A stretch of DNA of 64,000 nt from Trichuris trichiura (taxonomy: Eukaryota; Nematoda; Enoplea; Trichinellida; Trichuridae): assembly GCA_037903355.1 (NCBI GenBank), contig JBAJFE010000026.1:3534001-3598000 (forward strand), read 5' to 3'. Positions within the stretch are counted from its first letter, which is position 1; the number at the start of each line of letters is the position of its first letter. Shown one piece after another: positions 1 to 11,269 of the stretch. Below the pieces are notes generated by a model. The model saw only the letters and a program-made list of their open reading frames with translations. It was not told the origin of the DNA and did not search any database. Position numbers and translations under genes: made by a program.

Positions 1-352
1 GTCAGATACAAGAAGGGATGAAAGTAAGATGCCCTTTCTTTAAATGCCTGGGAATCGCCTTGCTTTAATGAGCTAACCGATGTACTGGTGCGCGGAATGG
101 TTACAATGCAGGGGAAATATAAAACGCAGAGGCGCACTTCAGCAGAAATAAGGAACATTGCAGAGAACACGTCCACATAGAACAAAACGTCTACGGCAGA
201 AACGTTTGGGGCATCAGGAATCAGACAATTTACCCACTTTCTATAGGTGGTGCAGATCCCCTGGAGAACGGCCAGTGCTAAGGTTTCTTGAACTTGTTGG
301 TAGCAAAACTTCTCCCCTTAGATGTTAGTCTTCGCAGCTGCTGGAGTTTTAT
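1..352. other. No gene recognised at left edge
   Basis: No open frame with recognisable similarity is visible. The stretch lies just downstream of the pogo/Tigger transposase remnant read on the minus strand and may be its 3' flank. I found no terminal inverted repeat. Confidence 0.4.
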
Positions 353-805
353 TTAAAACATTGTTATAGGGAGCTGTATTTGCCTTTTCTTAGCTTTATC
401 GAATAAATCTTGTAGCGGCTTCAACGAAACCGTTACTCCTCGTATAACGATGATGCCGTGTTCCATGGATGGATCGTAGTCAGCAGTCGTATCCTTTCGG
501 ACTTGCGCTTGCTGGAAAATGCTGGCAAGCTTTTGCAGCGTCCAATCCGATGGTGTTTGAGCTCCCGTATCTTCCATAATGTCGTCGTCGCTGCCCTTAG
601 GTGATTGCATCAGTTCCTCGAGTTCCTCGTTGATGAACGGTTTTCCACGATCTTCTATGCGCTCCCTGATATCTTCTTCTACCATGTCGGAGAAACCCTC
701 ACCTCCCAACCTGTTGTCAAAATTCACTATGTCCATGACCTCCTCATAGATGGCACCTAACTCTTCGCATTTACTGGCTGCGTCTCCCCACGAACCAGCA
801 ACCAT
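353..805 (-). pseudogene. Pogo/Tigger-type transposase, C-terminal fragment
   Basis: This 150-residue frame matches what I know of the C-terminal tail of pogo/Tigger (DDE_1, CENP-B/Jerky-like) transposases. It has an acidic stretch with LGGEGFSDM and EELEELMQ, then a segment with SDWTLQKLASIF and DYDPSMEHGI, and ends in PLQDLFDKAKKRQIQLPITM. This tail normally follows the DDE catalytic domain and is acidic then basic. The frame opens at 805 with no catalytic core upstream of it, so this is a truncated copy. The assignment rests on family memory and no catalytic residue is present. It could still be an exon of a domesticated host gene, but nearby repeats make a dead element more likely. Confidence 0.65.
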
Positions 806-1302
806 TGACTGTTCTAGGCTTTATCTCGTGTACCGCCGTGCGAAAGATGACGCCACTATTTCACGCCGGACGAACCGCGTTGTATAGAGCCCCGCGGATA
901 ATGAGGCCACGGATAAGGAGGGCCGACTGTATATCTAACGTTACTTTTGTTGACATAGACTTACTCACAACTGTTAGTCGAATTCTCTTTCACGGGGATT
1001 CAAGAAATAGTAGTACTGCTTCGGGTCTTTTTGCTCTATCGGAACTGTGAAATTTTTCCGCTTGATTGGGCATTATCGCGGTTATGTCGGAAGACCTGTC
1101 TGGGATCCCTCTTACCGCGCACAGTCGTTCTGTTACTTGCCTAAGCCTAAACCTAAACACAAGGAGCTGATGCGCATCTGACGTAGAGCACTGTAACTCG
1201 CCTAAGCCTAACCGAAGCACACAAAACTGGTCTGTTCTTGAAGTTGAACAATGGAACCGGCAGGCATGTCTTCTTCGAGTGGAAAGATCGTGACACCTAC
1301 GA
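806..1302. other. Intergenic repeat-like DNA with TTAGGC arrays
   Basis: No coding similarity is recognised. The stretch contains two short degenerate runs of CCTAAG/CCTAAA units near 1140-1160 and 1199-1213, the complement of the nematode telomere hexamer TTAGGC. Confidence 0.4.
1139..1213. repeat. Interstitial TTAGGC-type repeat pair
   Basis: Two short clusters reading CCTAAGCCTAAACCTAAAC and CGCCTAAGCCTAACCG lie about 40 bases apart. They match the nematode telomere unit on the minus strand with single-base deviations. Similar clusters recur near 4.04, 41.13 and 42.04 kb. Confidence 0.6.
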
Positions 1303-1334
1303 AATGGAGTACCAATGGGTAGTCAGAACGTATC

Positions 1335-1706
1335 GTGGAACTGGTGAATCGTTTCTCGTCTGATACCTTGCTTTCCATCCTACTGTCTCACGCGCGGTCT
1401 GGGACTACCGTCGTAACGGACGGGTGGCAATCCTACAGGTGCCTTGCTGAACACCAGTACAAGTACCTGAAGGTGAACCTGAGGTTACACTTTGTGGAGC
1501 TTTCCAGCGGAGCGCACATACAAACTGTCAAATCGATGTGGTCCCAGGAGAAGCGCGCGCATAGGTAAAGCTGCAGCACGCACAAAGCATGCTTCCGTTG
1601 CACCTGTGCGAGTTGATGTGGAGGAGGAGGAGGAAGAGACACGATCAAGACGAGTTCGACAGAATTCTGAACTACATTGCCTGCTGCATCCATCCGTATG
1701 ACCCTC
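1335..1706 (+). pseudogene. Merlin/IS1016-like (ISXO2 domain) transposase fragment
   Basis: The plus-strand frame from 1335 contains GTTVVTDGWQSYRCL, the region of the second catalytic Asp in ISXO2-like DDE transposases, followed by YLKVNLRLHFVE and GAHIQTVKSMWSQ. The family normally has a catalytic Glu where VKSMW stands here (usually TIES.W), so the active site appears lost. Near 1570-1590 the reading shifts frame and continues as HLCELMWRRRRK and FDRILNYIA, the usual C-terminal end. Merlin elements are eukaryotic relatives of bacterial IS1016. The N-terminal half is not found. A frameshift plus a missing Glu mark this as dead. A second fragment of the same superfamily lies near 42.5 kb. 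Confidence 0.72.
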
Positions 1707-3926
1707 ACATCTACTCCATATTTCCTACTCGCCGCGCACAACGGTCTGTTCCAGCAAAATTTGAATGCAATCACTGACCGATGTAAGTCGAACTCTCCAT
1801 TGTACCGTCTACCAGTAGCAGTAGTTATACCAAATCCGACGCCTCGAGCATTCTGTACGGTTTGGCGATTGCGTCCGCCTAAGACTAAAGCTGTTTCCCT
1901 AACATTAACCTGCAGACTCACCAACTGCGCACTCTGAGCTCCGTCACTCCTATCTGTGAACAATGTCACACTGGCACTAGCGCTTGCCGGCAGACAGACG
2001 CTCCTACCAAGCGTATAGTCAATCTGCCAAGCGGATAACAAAGCGCAAAGGTTAATCTGTCAACCACAATTTCATATAACGCCTGAACGAACGACAGCAA
2101 GACAATACTACTTAAATTATTGTGAACCTGTCAACCTGAATAACACAGCGCAAAGGTCCCTGCTTCTTCCGTTCTAATTGCTGTGGAGCTTTTGAAAATT
2201 CATTTCAATAGGTAATATAAACAATTCGCCTGCTTACCTAATCAATCGAACTGTTGCACAAACTGCAATGGAGCTCTGCGAGAAGTAGCAGGTTGCTCTG
2301 TTGTTTTGCAGCCAGTTTTGTCGCCGAAAGGACAGAACAGCTAATGCTTTTAGTAAAAGCTGCAAATAGCTTTCGTCGGTTAAAGGAGTTTAGATCCTGT
2401 TATACTTTTCAAGTTTACGGTTTTCAAAGGACAGAGTTAATAATATCTCATATTTAGGCATGAATGTCTTCAGAGAGCTATGCTTTTTTTTCGGGAAGGT
2501 TTCAGCACTCATCCAGAATTTTGTTTCGTATGATTCGTCTTAAATCGTAAAATCAAGTGCTTTAGCGATTGATGTCAGTCAAGACAGGTGATTCAGCTGT
2601 GCAAACTTGAGGCAGCGTTCATCACATTTTGACATAATTCATTCAAAGAGCCGTGCTGTGCTTTTATTGAGATAACAAAATCTTCATTACATTCTAAACA
2701 GCATAGGCTTCGTTTCTTTTACAAACTTCGTATTACCCTTTTCATGGATAATTACTAGTCTGGATTTACCAGTGAGCATAACTGCGGAACACAGGCTATT
2801 TTTATTAGTGTTACGTAGTTCTATTTTAGCATTTGCTTTTATGAAACGGTTTAACATAGGTTATTAACAGTTTCTTACTCAGAATTTGACGTATTATGAC
2901 TTTGGAGGTGTCCGCTGGAAGTTCACACTGTCTCACACTTTCAGTATTGTGTGCTCACTGAACTGCTTAGATAAGATAGGAGACGTTTTTGTTTTAGAAA
3001 TACGGAGTAATTCTTTTTACTGCCAATAATGACAGAACTAAACTGGCTTTTAAAATAAGAGCAAGTAAAACACTGAGTACTTCTAAAAATGTTTACATAA
3101 ACTTTCATTCCTCAAGTGCTGTTATGTTGGGTTCAACCGATCTTGCCCATACTTTCACCTTTTCTTCAAAATTTCATGTCTCGTGGGGGTGGAAAATCGT
3201 TTATCAATGCTAGAGTCACAAACATAGATCTCACAACAGTCCTGCGTCTGTCTTCAGCGTTAAACCACGAATTAGACTGCCCTGAAACCTGTGCTTGTCA
3301 TTTGTACTTTAATAAGTGGTTGTTCTCCAGTACAAAGAACATGTAATTTTTTCACTTAAATGACAAGTCCGCTACATGGAAATGTCAGTCAATCACGTGA
3401 GCTATAGAAACACTGCTCTAGACTAATTCCGTTCTTCAAGAATGGAAACAAGAGGCAGAATGATCCTCGCAATATTTAAGTTTATAGGGGGAATGCTCAG
3501 GTTAAGTAGTAACAGCCGCGTAATTCTTCACACGAAATCTTTGTATGCCTTCTGACGGTTCTCCGCTGCTCATTCTTTTTTAATCAGACGGAATAGATGT
3601 CCAACAAACGGATGAGCAAATAATTGCTAGCAAAAGCAAACAGCAATGACTTAGTTTTCGTAGCTTTCAGAAGCAATTTACACCATCTTCAGCGATAGGG
3701 AGCACCATCTCGTTCGCAGTGCCAAATTACAGTCAGAACCGGTAATTACGGATCCTGACAAGGGAAGCGTCATGCTATTGCTAGACAGAAATAGCTGTTT
3801 GAACAGCCACTTTGACAAGCCACTTTATCTACCCATTCATTAAAACTTCCTATGAGCACAAAATAGAGTCCATACCGTATCTTTAAGCTCTTTATGTCCC
3901 GCATATTTAATGACGATATCTTTCAC
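1707..3926. other. No gene recognised; AT-rich intergenic DNA
   Basis: Only short random frames are present. A degenerate copy of the hammerhead-like motif (CTGAAGA on the minus strand, without a paired stem) is visible near 3660-3700. Nothing else is supported. Confidence 0.4.
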
Positions 3927-4229
3927 GGGTCTAGTCCGAATTCGGCCCTCCGTCGGCTGAGGCGATAACTTCAAAAGAGGTCAAATGCGGATTAAGGAGC
4001 AATGGAACAATACGTTTGCCGGCCATCTTCTCCTGCCCTAGCCTAAGCCTAAGCCTAAACATAAGATTTATGGGTCAATAACCTCATGCATTCACTAATC
4101 ACGCTGCGCTAATCACACCTCAGTACGCAATATCGTCGTTTGCCGTTTGGATAGCAAAGCTGCATCGTCGCGCATTGCCGTTTGGAGTTATCGCCTCAGC
4201 CGACGGAGGGCCGAATTAGGACTAGACCC
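3927..4229. repeat. 303-bp element with 44-bp terminal inverted repeats and a TTAGGC core
   Basis: The 44 bases at 3927-3970 are the reverse complement of 4186-4229 with one mismatch. Between them lies a run of TTAGGC-type units at 4037-4060. No target duplication longer than about 4 bp is obvious and there is no coding capacity. This is a MITE-like or fold-back structure. Confidence 0.75.
4037..4060 (-). repeat. Interstitial telomere-like TTAGGC array
   Basis: About four units of GCCTAA in the plus orientation lie inside the 303-bp inverted-repeat element. Confidence 0.7.
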
Positions 4230-4339
4230 TCACTTTCAAAAAATATCCTACTAATAAAATAATCCCTCCCCCGGGGTATAAGCTCTTTGTATCCTGTTCA
4301 GACGGAATTATTCATAGAACCCTTGAAAATTTCGAAAGT

Positions 4340-4540
4340 TGGGATGCCTTTTAACAGGTTTAGGTATTTCATGGTTGATCTTCGGTTCATGGATTTGGCC
4401 TGTTTAGTGTGTCTGTGAATAAAATTCAAAATGCCCAACCGGCAGATGGATAAGCAAATTGTTAGAGAAAATATAGAACAATTCTATACCATACGTTTCG
4501 GAAATGCTCTTGTTCCGTCATCAGCGACGTCAGGAGGGTG
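4340..4540. repeat. Dispersed repeat copy with hammerhead-like motif
   Basis: The segment shares its order of blocks with copies near 22.85, 26.5-26.9 and 63.2 kb: GTTGATCTTC, TTTGGCCTGTT, CAAAATGCCC, then GATGGATAAGCAAATT and the end motif. On the minus strand the end reads CTGATGA, a stem GGAA/TTCC (4500-4503 with 4513-4516), and GAAAC. It is non-coding. I infer that it belongs to a Penelope-associated fold-back family, because a relative with the same motif contains Penelope coding sequence. Confidence 0.6.
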
Positions 4541-4888
4541 CTAACAATTTTCAGATTAACCGGAAGAACGTTCCGTACAGGCTTAATCAGACGCTACGTG
4601 GTTGAATCTTTCAAAAACCTAGTTTCTTCCAAGAATAACAACGGAAAAGAGCAAAGTTGAAGAAAACAGTGGACTCAGCACTGCTTGTAACAACTGAGGC
4701 GTCTATCGTAGGATACCGTTGTATACTGAATTTTAATTGCTCTTACACCTTCTAACTGTGATATTTGGGATTATTGTGGTCAGTTTGTATCAGGGAAATA
4801 GGCGCGCACATAGGACAGATGCGACGAAACGCAGAAAACGTTTCTTTCTACAACATGCGACAACAAATTCCTCCTGTTCCTTTTGTCT

Positions 4889-4919
4889 CCTTCTCTCTCT
4901 CTCTCTCACACACACACAC
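4889..4919. repeat. TC/CA microsatellite
   Basis: A simple run of TC dinucleotides passes directly into a run of CA dinucleotides. Several short frames crossing it are artefacts of the repeat. Confidence 0.85.
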
Positions 4920-5531
4920 GTGCACATATAATCATCGATACGACTGAGGTATGGACAGAAGTCAGATGTCCTTATCCAAGAAAGCCGTTGCTTATGCTTG
5001 GCTGAAAGCCAGAGGCGTTCGTTCGACAAAGACGCCGGAGGTGCCTGAGCGCAACTCCCATAAAGCTAATCGACGAAAAATGCCGCAGAGGTTGCGTTGG
5101 AAAGTGGATGGGCCCGTTCTTCACCCGAGTATAATAGGGCAGAATCAGTGCCTCAGCCACGTTTATACAAAGTATGACTGACAGCATGAAAGCAGTATGA
5201 TGTGACTCTGAGTTTCTTAACCAATACCGGCAGAATAATTGCTGCAGTTTTTCAACTGTCTACTACTTTTCATTTGGACTGTAAGAATCTGTTGCCTCAT
5301 TCTGTGATGCCACATTGTCTGCTCACGGTGACTATCGTTTAATTCGAGATGCAGTCAAGATGAATACATGTTACCCATGTTGCAAAGATAGCTGCCAGAT
5401 TTGCGTCATTTATTGAACTTTGTTTCAGGGTACGGTAACATGAATTATTTTTTAGAACTGAATCTTGGTGAGAAGCCCTGGGCATTGGACTATTTGACTG
5501 ATGCAGTGTTAGCAAACTAACCTAGTCAGCA

Positions 5532-8500
5532 ATGAATGATGACGCTGAAGAAGGCGCAGCGATGAACATGGGTTACAAAACAGACAGTCTCCACTCCGTC
5601 AGAGAAAAGGACGGTAACTACATGACTAGAATGGTTTACTTTCACAAAGACGGCGATAAATATTTTCCGGTACAACAATTTATCTAATCAGATCTTGTAA
5701 TAATGAAAATTCAGGCAGTCAAAGTTCCAGTTTCAAGGGCGAAATACCGAACGATCGAAGCACTACTAGATGATCTATCTAAGAAGGTCCCCCTTCATTT
5801 TGGAGTTCGAAGGCTATTTACTCCTAAAGGCCGAGATGAAATACGTGACATTGAACAACTGGAACGTTACGGAAAGTAAGCATATCAGAGCATAAAATTC
5901 ATGCAGGGACAAGCGCTTAAAAATCTTTTATTTAATAACAGCAGTCATAATCTTACGCAAATAATCCCTTGTTGCTGGGGCTTAAATTTTCATGCAAAAC
6001 TTTTCGTTTGCACAGGCATTTTTAATAGGATGTAATTTTCCTCAATGTCTTTCTGAGAACTTCTGAAGCCTTTTTTCTATCGTCATCAGCAGCTGATGGA
6101 TAGTGCGTAAGCATGTTTGTGCCTCATCTTTCATGCGGCACCAGTATGTACATGTATTAGAACGAAAACCGCTCCCTAACTTCTTTAACTAGAAAACTGG
6201 AAACTGAGTACTACTGTAACTATTATTTTATTAATACTGTTGTCATTTACTTTGCATTTGCTACGTTTTGTTTGCTTTTCTAACTGCTCTGATAATACAA
6301 AATCTCTCTAAACACTATAAAACACTTGCATAAAGAAACAAATTTTGTCAGAGGCAATACATGAAAATGAAGAGAAAGGAACCGCTTAACATTCTACCCT
6401 CTAAAAACAGATATCCTTGCTTCGGGAATAATTAGAAGATATGTTACAGATTCCACTGTTTTAACGGCTTTTGGAATTTGGGAATATACGTAATCGATCC
6501 GTTAAAATTAAGTCCTAGTCTAAACAAGTTTACTTACAGGCAGTTTTCGTAAAACGCGAAAATTTCGTTACCTGATGATCTTGGAAAATTTTGCGTTATG
6601 TGAAATCGCGTCGCAGAAAACAATTAAAGTATTAAAAAAATCACGATTTGGTTCAAAGCGCCAGAAAGATTTATTTTCTTGTAAACAACAACGAAGAAAA
6701 ATCATCAGTTAACAGCGTTGAAAAGGAATTATTCTGTATCCGAGCTATTTATTGAATCACTATGCATGCGAAGGTACGGACCCTCTTACGCAAGATCTGA
6801 ATAACATGTTCTTCTCCTTATGGTGGTCATCTTACGGAGAAGACTTCAAGATAGAACTCTTTACACCGGATAGAGTGCAGAATAGCTTCCAGGAGGGACA
6901 TGCTTTGTGTCTTTAGCGTATGGCAAGAGGTTCTCTCAATGTTAAAATAAGTAGTCTCGTACCTAGAAAAGAACTTAGCTTCATTAGACTCGCTTCTTTA
7001 TCTCACTATGCTTGGTTACAGATGAACCGTGATCTTATTTACCGTACAAGGTAGCGCTTCGTTGTCTTCGCAATGTTTCTTCATTGCAGTAGAATAAAAT
7101 TCCAGCTTCTTATGTTTTGCGTGTGTTCTTTTTTCGTACAGCAGTAGCTTATATGGCTGCAAACTAGGTCGGATATGTCTTGTAGCTACGCTGATTTATT
7201 CTGCTTTGCAGTCATTTTCTTCGAGCCATTGTAATCGGTGCTCGACAGCTTCTAGAACATCCCATAGTTCAACAGTGGTCAGTTTTCACAGAGTAGCTTC
7301 CTGATTTTCATCATCATCTGCTTCTGTACCGTCTGCTTCTCCGGGAGCTCATCGGTGGCCAGCTCAGTTCATTGATGATACGAAACTTCTTTAACATTTT
7401 AATTTCTCTATTCGCAACGGGCGCTGGATAAATTTTTTTTCTTGCGGTGGCTGACCAGTTCTCATGCTTGGGTCTGAAAGCTTCGCTAGTAAATAAAATC
7501 CTTTGGGCGCTGAACTTTGTCCTGAAAACAGGTCTTTTACGGCAAGAAAAAACGTCATCAACATCGTGACATTCTACTTTTTCAAAGCCTAGCTTGCTTG
7601 CTAACTGGGCCCAGCTCTCAGTAACTTCGCATACTTAAGCATAAAGCACAAGGTCCTCAAAATCACAGATCTGGGTAAGTTTCCACCACATATGACGGAT
7701 GCATTATTTCGATAGGTCATTCCAGGCTTCCAAGATGTTGTTAATGGCCATTCTCAGATTAAAGCTTCTGATATGAATCATAAACGTTTTTGTCATGGTA
7801 GAATCAGTACTTTTCTTGGCGTTTGACCGAAGAACACGCGTAATATCAGAACGTAGTCCGTGTTCATTCTCGATGGATGAAAATACAGAACAACTTTGCC
7901 ATACGCACACGATTTTCACCTGGCAAAATTGCGTATGATCGACAACAGAATCATTTTATGTGAGAAAATGTTACGACTTCAAAAATTGCATATGGGCGAA
8001 AAACGCGTTTTACGAGAACTACTTGTAACCGTCAGCGAGAGGTGGACTGAAGGATTGCTCAACGAACGCTCAACCTTTGAGCAGGTTCCGCCATCGTTTT
8101 CCTGAACTTCACTTCCATTTTTCTCACCCTGTTTTTCTCCATCGCTAATCTGCCAAGCCTTCTGCTTTAGAGCATGGCAGCAGGTGGTGATCCATCGAGC
8201 ACTGTCTGTGAAATGCCCTGTATCTCTTGAATTTGTTATGCAACGTTGACTTGTCTTAGCGCTACGTTGTAACGATTAACCTTGTCTGAATGTTGCTTAA
8301 ACCACGAAAAAGTGTTGCCCGTTTCTCTGACTTAGGAAGCATTTTAACGGCACGTGACCTTATATATGACGCCAGGTCTCCCGTCAACGGCACCTTGATC
8401 ATACCGTTTCATGAAAAAGAGCGTAATGATGCAGAGATTTTGTAGCCTGCCCAAAAATCCAGGTTGACACTTTGAACTGCGTTCTAAACTCTTGAATACT

Positions 8501-11269
8501 TTAACAGTTTCTTCTCACGTTGCGTTTGCTTTAGTTTCGAAAGGAAATCAGGCACTAGTTTTTTTTCTCGAACCTCTGTTCATTAGAAGCGCTGAGAAAT
8601 TAAAGACAAAAATTTGCCGTGTACCCGACTGATTGTTACCTTCATTTCTCTTCTAACCATCTAAGAACTGTTATGGCCAGTATCAACCGTCAGATGGTAG
8701 ACAGAGCCATGAATATTTGCGATGCAAAGTTCCTTAAAGGAGAGCTCAAACATTTTAAGAGAAGGAGAACGCAGTAGAAGAACGATTATCCTACCACTTT
8801 TGTGTCATCCGCAATATGAGCTAGGATAAATATGCCAAAAGTTACCCGCACAAAGAACAATGTTCTCTAATGGTTCTTCCTTACTATGCAGGAAGTCATA
8901 AGCTGTTCAAACGTTTAGAGGGGACACTAGACTTCAGAGTATACTTCAAAACTCCTGCGTCATTACGCTTCTTCGCACAAAGCCAAATAATCAAGGCTTC
9001 ATTGAAGATAGACTGATGTAGCTTGCAAGATTATATGTACTCCCAAAGCCTCCTACTTAGGTATTACAACTGCATGTGTCTGACAACACTATTTCACGGG
9101 TTCAAACAACATACGGACTGAGTTAATCGTTGCACAATAGCGCTGAGACAACTCAACGCTACACAACCAGTACAAAAGACACGGGCAATTTATAGACGAC
9201 GGGCCACCGTCTGCTGACGTACCCGAACGCAGAAGGCTTGGTAGGTTAGCAAAGAAGCAACTCAGACAGGGTTAGAGAAAGGAAACGAAACTCAGAGAAA
9301 CGATGTGTGCCGCAATCAAGGAATCAAGGACTCAGCGGCCATTAACATCGCTCTCAATTTTTTGTGGACCTCCGACCGACGCTCATATATCGCGATGGTA
9401 TGTTTTTCCTACGCAAGATAAAAGCGCCACTTTACATCCGCCGCGTCATCTCTATCAACAGAGACAAAGGCATTGAGGTTTGATCAATCAGATCAGGTGC
9501 TGCACATTAGGCCTTTAATCCGCTGTTTCATGTATAAAGCACCACTACATGCCCACTACATTACGATCACAACTGCTTGTGCCATACTGCCTTGCCACTG
9601 ACGATGGAACCAGCTGATTTCTGGAAGTTCTGATCGTTTGTCGAATGTATACGACGGGAACAATACGCCGTTTTTTGCGTTAACAAACTGCAGGCTCATT
9701 ATAAAACAACTTGCTTTCATATCTTTTTATAATGAGCAAAAAGGTCTGAGGATGAAATAAATTTTACTGGAACCACCTTATTAGCTGTCGACTTAGTGCT
9801 TTCCTTAATTCTTCACTAACATGATGGCCTGGGCCATCCATTGAGATGACGCGTAGAATTTTTTAATTGTGACGTTTTATCAAAGCCTAAAAAATTAAGA
9901 ATATTAGGGAATTCAGCTTACGGAAATTTGAGTAAGGAGATATCCACCTGACTTTCATTGTTATTAAGGGCTTTCTTTACCATTTAGATAGCAACATGCA
10001 CATAAGTCGCTAGAACGATTTATGAACGTGTTGCAGCGGTGCTCCTTGCGACGACAAACGATACGTATAGCTCTTTTATTCAAAGAGTAAGTTGGTACAG
10101 AGTGTACAAGACAGAACAGATTCATATGACCAGAAGTTCAGACCGCCACCCACACCGCGACTGTCACGGCTTCATCAATTCTTGCAGGGACTCGCAGCTT
10201 GCAATTACGGCGATTGTTCGAAAGGGGACAATAATGCATGGCGTCGTAATAATCCATGGAGATAATTTGCAGCTGGGATATTTCAAATGTATCTGCACAA
10301 ATTTAGTTGGAAATGAGGCGTTCTCTTGCTTAGTTATTCATGGGAGAAACTCGATGATTTTACAGACCTATTGAATGGTCCCAACTATTATTTTGTCAGT
10401 CAAGTATCCAGCTTTCTTAGTACTCGGTTATGACTTTACCCTGTCTACCACACGGTTTAGCATAATTTAGCCTCTTGGTTGAAAGGTTAGAAAATAAACA
10501 AAAAGAAATCCTCTGCGGTGTGATTTCAGTGTCACCCTTCGTTAATACTCAATGAACGGTAACACTTTTAAGTAGGAGAGCAGCTGACGCCCTGTATTAT
10601 TTAGAGGCCCCATTGAGTGATATGGGAATTTATGTTTCTCACGGTTTTGCCTGAATTACTCTGCAGCTTTTCCGCATACGATTGCTATAATCGTACGAAC
10701 GTTTACTCCTAGCAGGCTGCTTCAGTGGATTATATTGCTGTCCTATGCGCTGCTATCTGATAGTAGCACCAGGGAAGTTCGATAAGGGTAATGACCTGTC
10801 TTTGCGAAGATTTCTACCGGTTACAGGTCCAGAAATTCTTCTGAGGCAACTGATAAAATATAAATTCCTTATTTGTAATGCTTTGAAGAGGCAGGACATT
10901 GTTTCGACGCTGAAAACAGAGAAGTAAAGTTTATTAATAAACTGCTTCATTAATGCTGTATGCGAAGCAGCGGTTTGGCAACTGCTTGTAACAGTTTCTG
11001 AACGTTAAACTCTAAGACGAAAATTTTATCAATTTTCAAGCATAATCTTTTCAGAATTATGAAGTTTGCAATTTCCTGAGCTTTACCGCCTAGAAAAATT
11101 TGCGTCACAGATTCACTTTTGCATATGTGCTTCTAGCTATATCTGCGCATCAAGCAGAAAAGTTCAGGCACTAAAGATCAACAGTCAACTACATGAACCA
11201 CCTCATCGTCACAATTACACTCAAAAGTTAAAAACGACCGGAACTTCCAATGAAGATCGCTCGTCTTGG
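5532..11269 (+). CDS. Exons 1-3: N-terminus and first doublecortin domain
   Basis: Exon 1 (5532-5669) ends in RMVYFHKDGDKYFP, the first strand of a DCX domain with its GD turn. A 45-nt intron follows. Exon 2 (5715-5875) gives VPVSRAKYRTIEALLDDLS and KKVPLHFGVRRLFTP, the standard DCX core. Exon 3 (11137-11269), after a 5.3-kb intron, supplies NYICASSRKVQALK, the expected closing strand, and a linker ending SSW. Exon 2 ends after two bases of a codon and exon 3 starts with C to complete Asn, so the phases agree. The long intron holds pogo and Penelope remnants. Confidence 0.82.

Larger units (their letters stand above)
5876..11136. other. Large repeat-rich intron of the DCX-PLAT gene
   Basis: The stretch between the two halves of the first DCX domain has no frame compatible with a further exon that I can see. 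It contains a pogo-like remnant (7160-7930, minus), two Penelope-like fragments facing apart (8100-8600 minus and 8683-9300 plus), and otherwise AT-rich unclassified DNA. Confidence 0.6.

Noticed and set aside
1335..1706. Bacterial contamination suggested by the ISXO2-like domain
   Set aside because: Merlin transposons of eukaryotes carry this domain, and the fragment sits among eukaryotic repeats next to spliced genes.
1433..2041. 202-residue minus-strand frame
   Set aside because: It is antisense to the Merlin transposase remnant and includes a Pro run from a simple GAG repeat. No similarity of its own.
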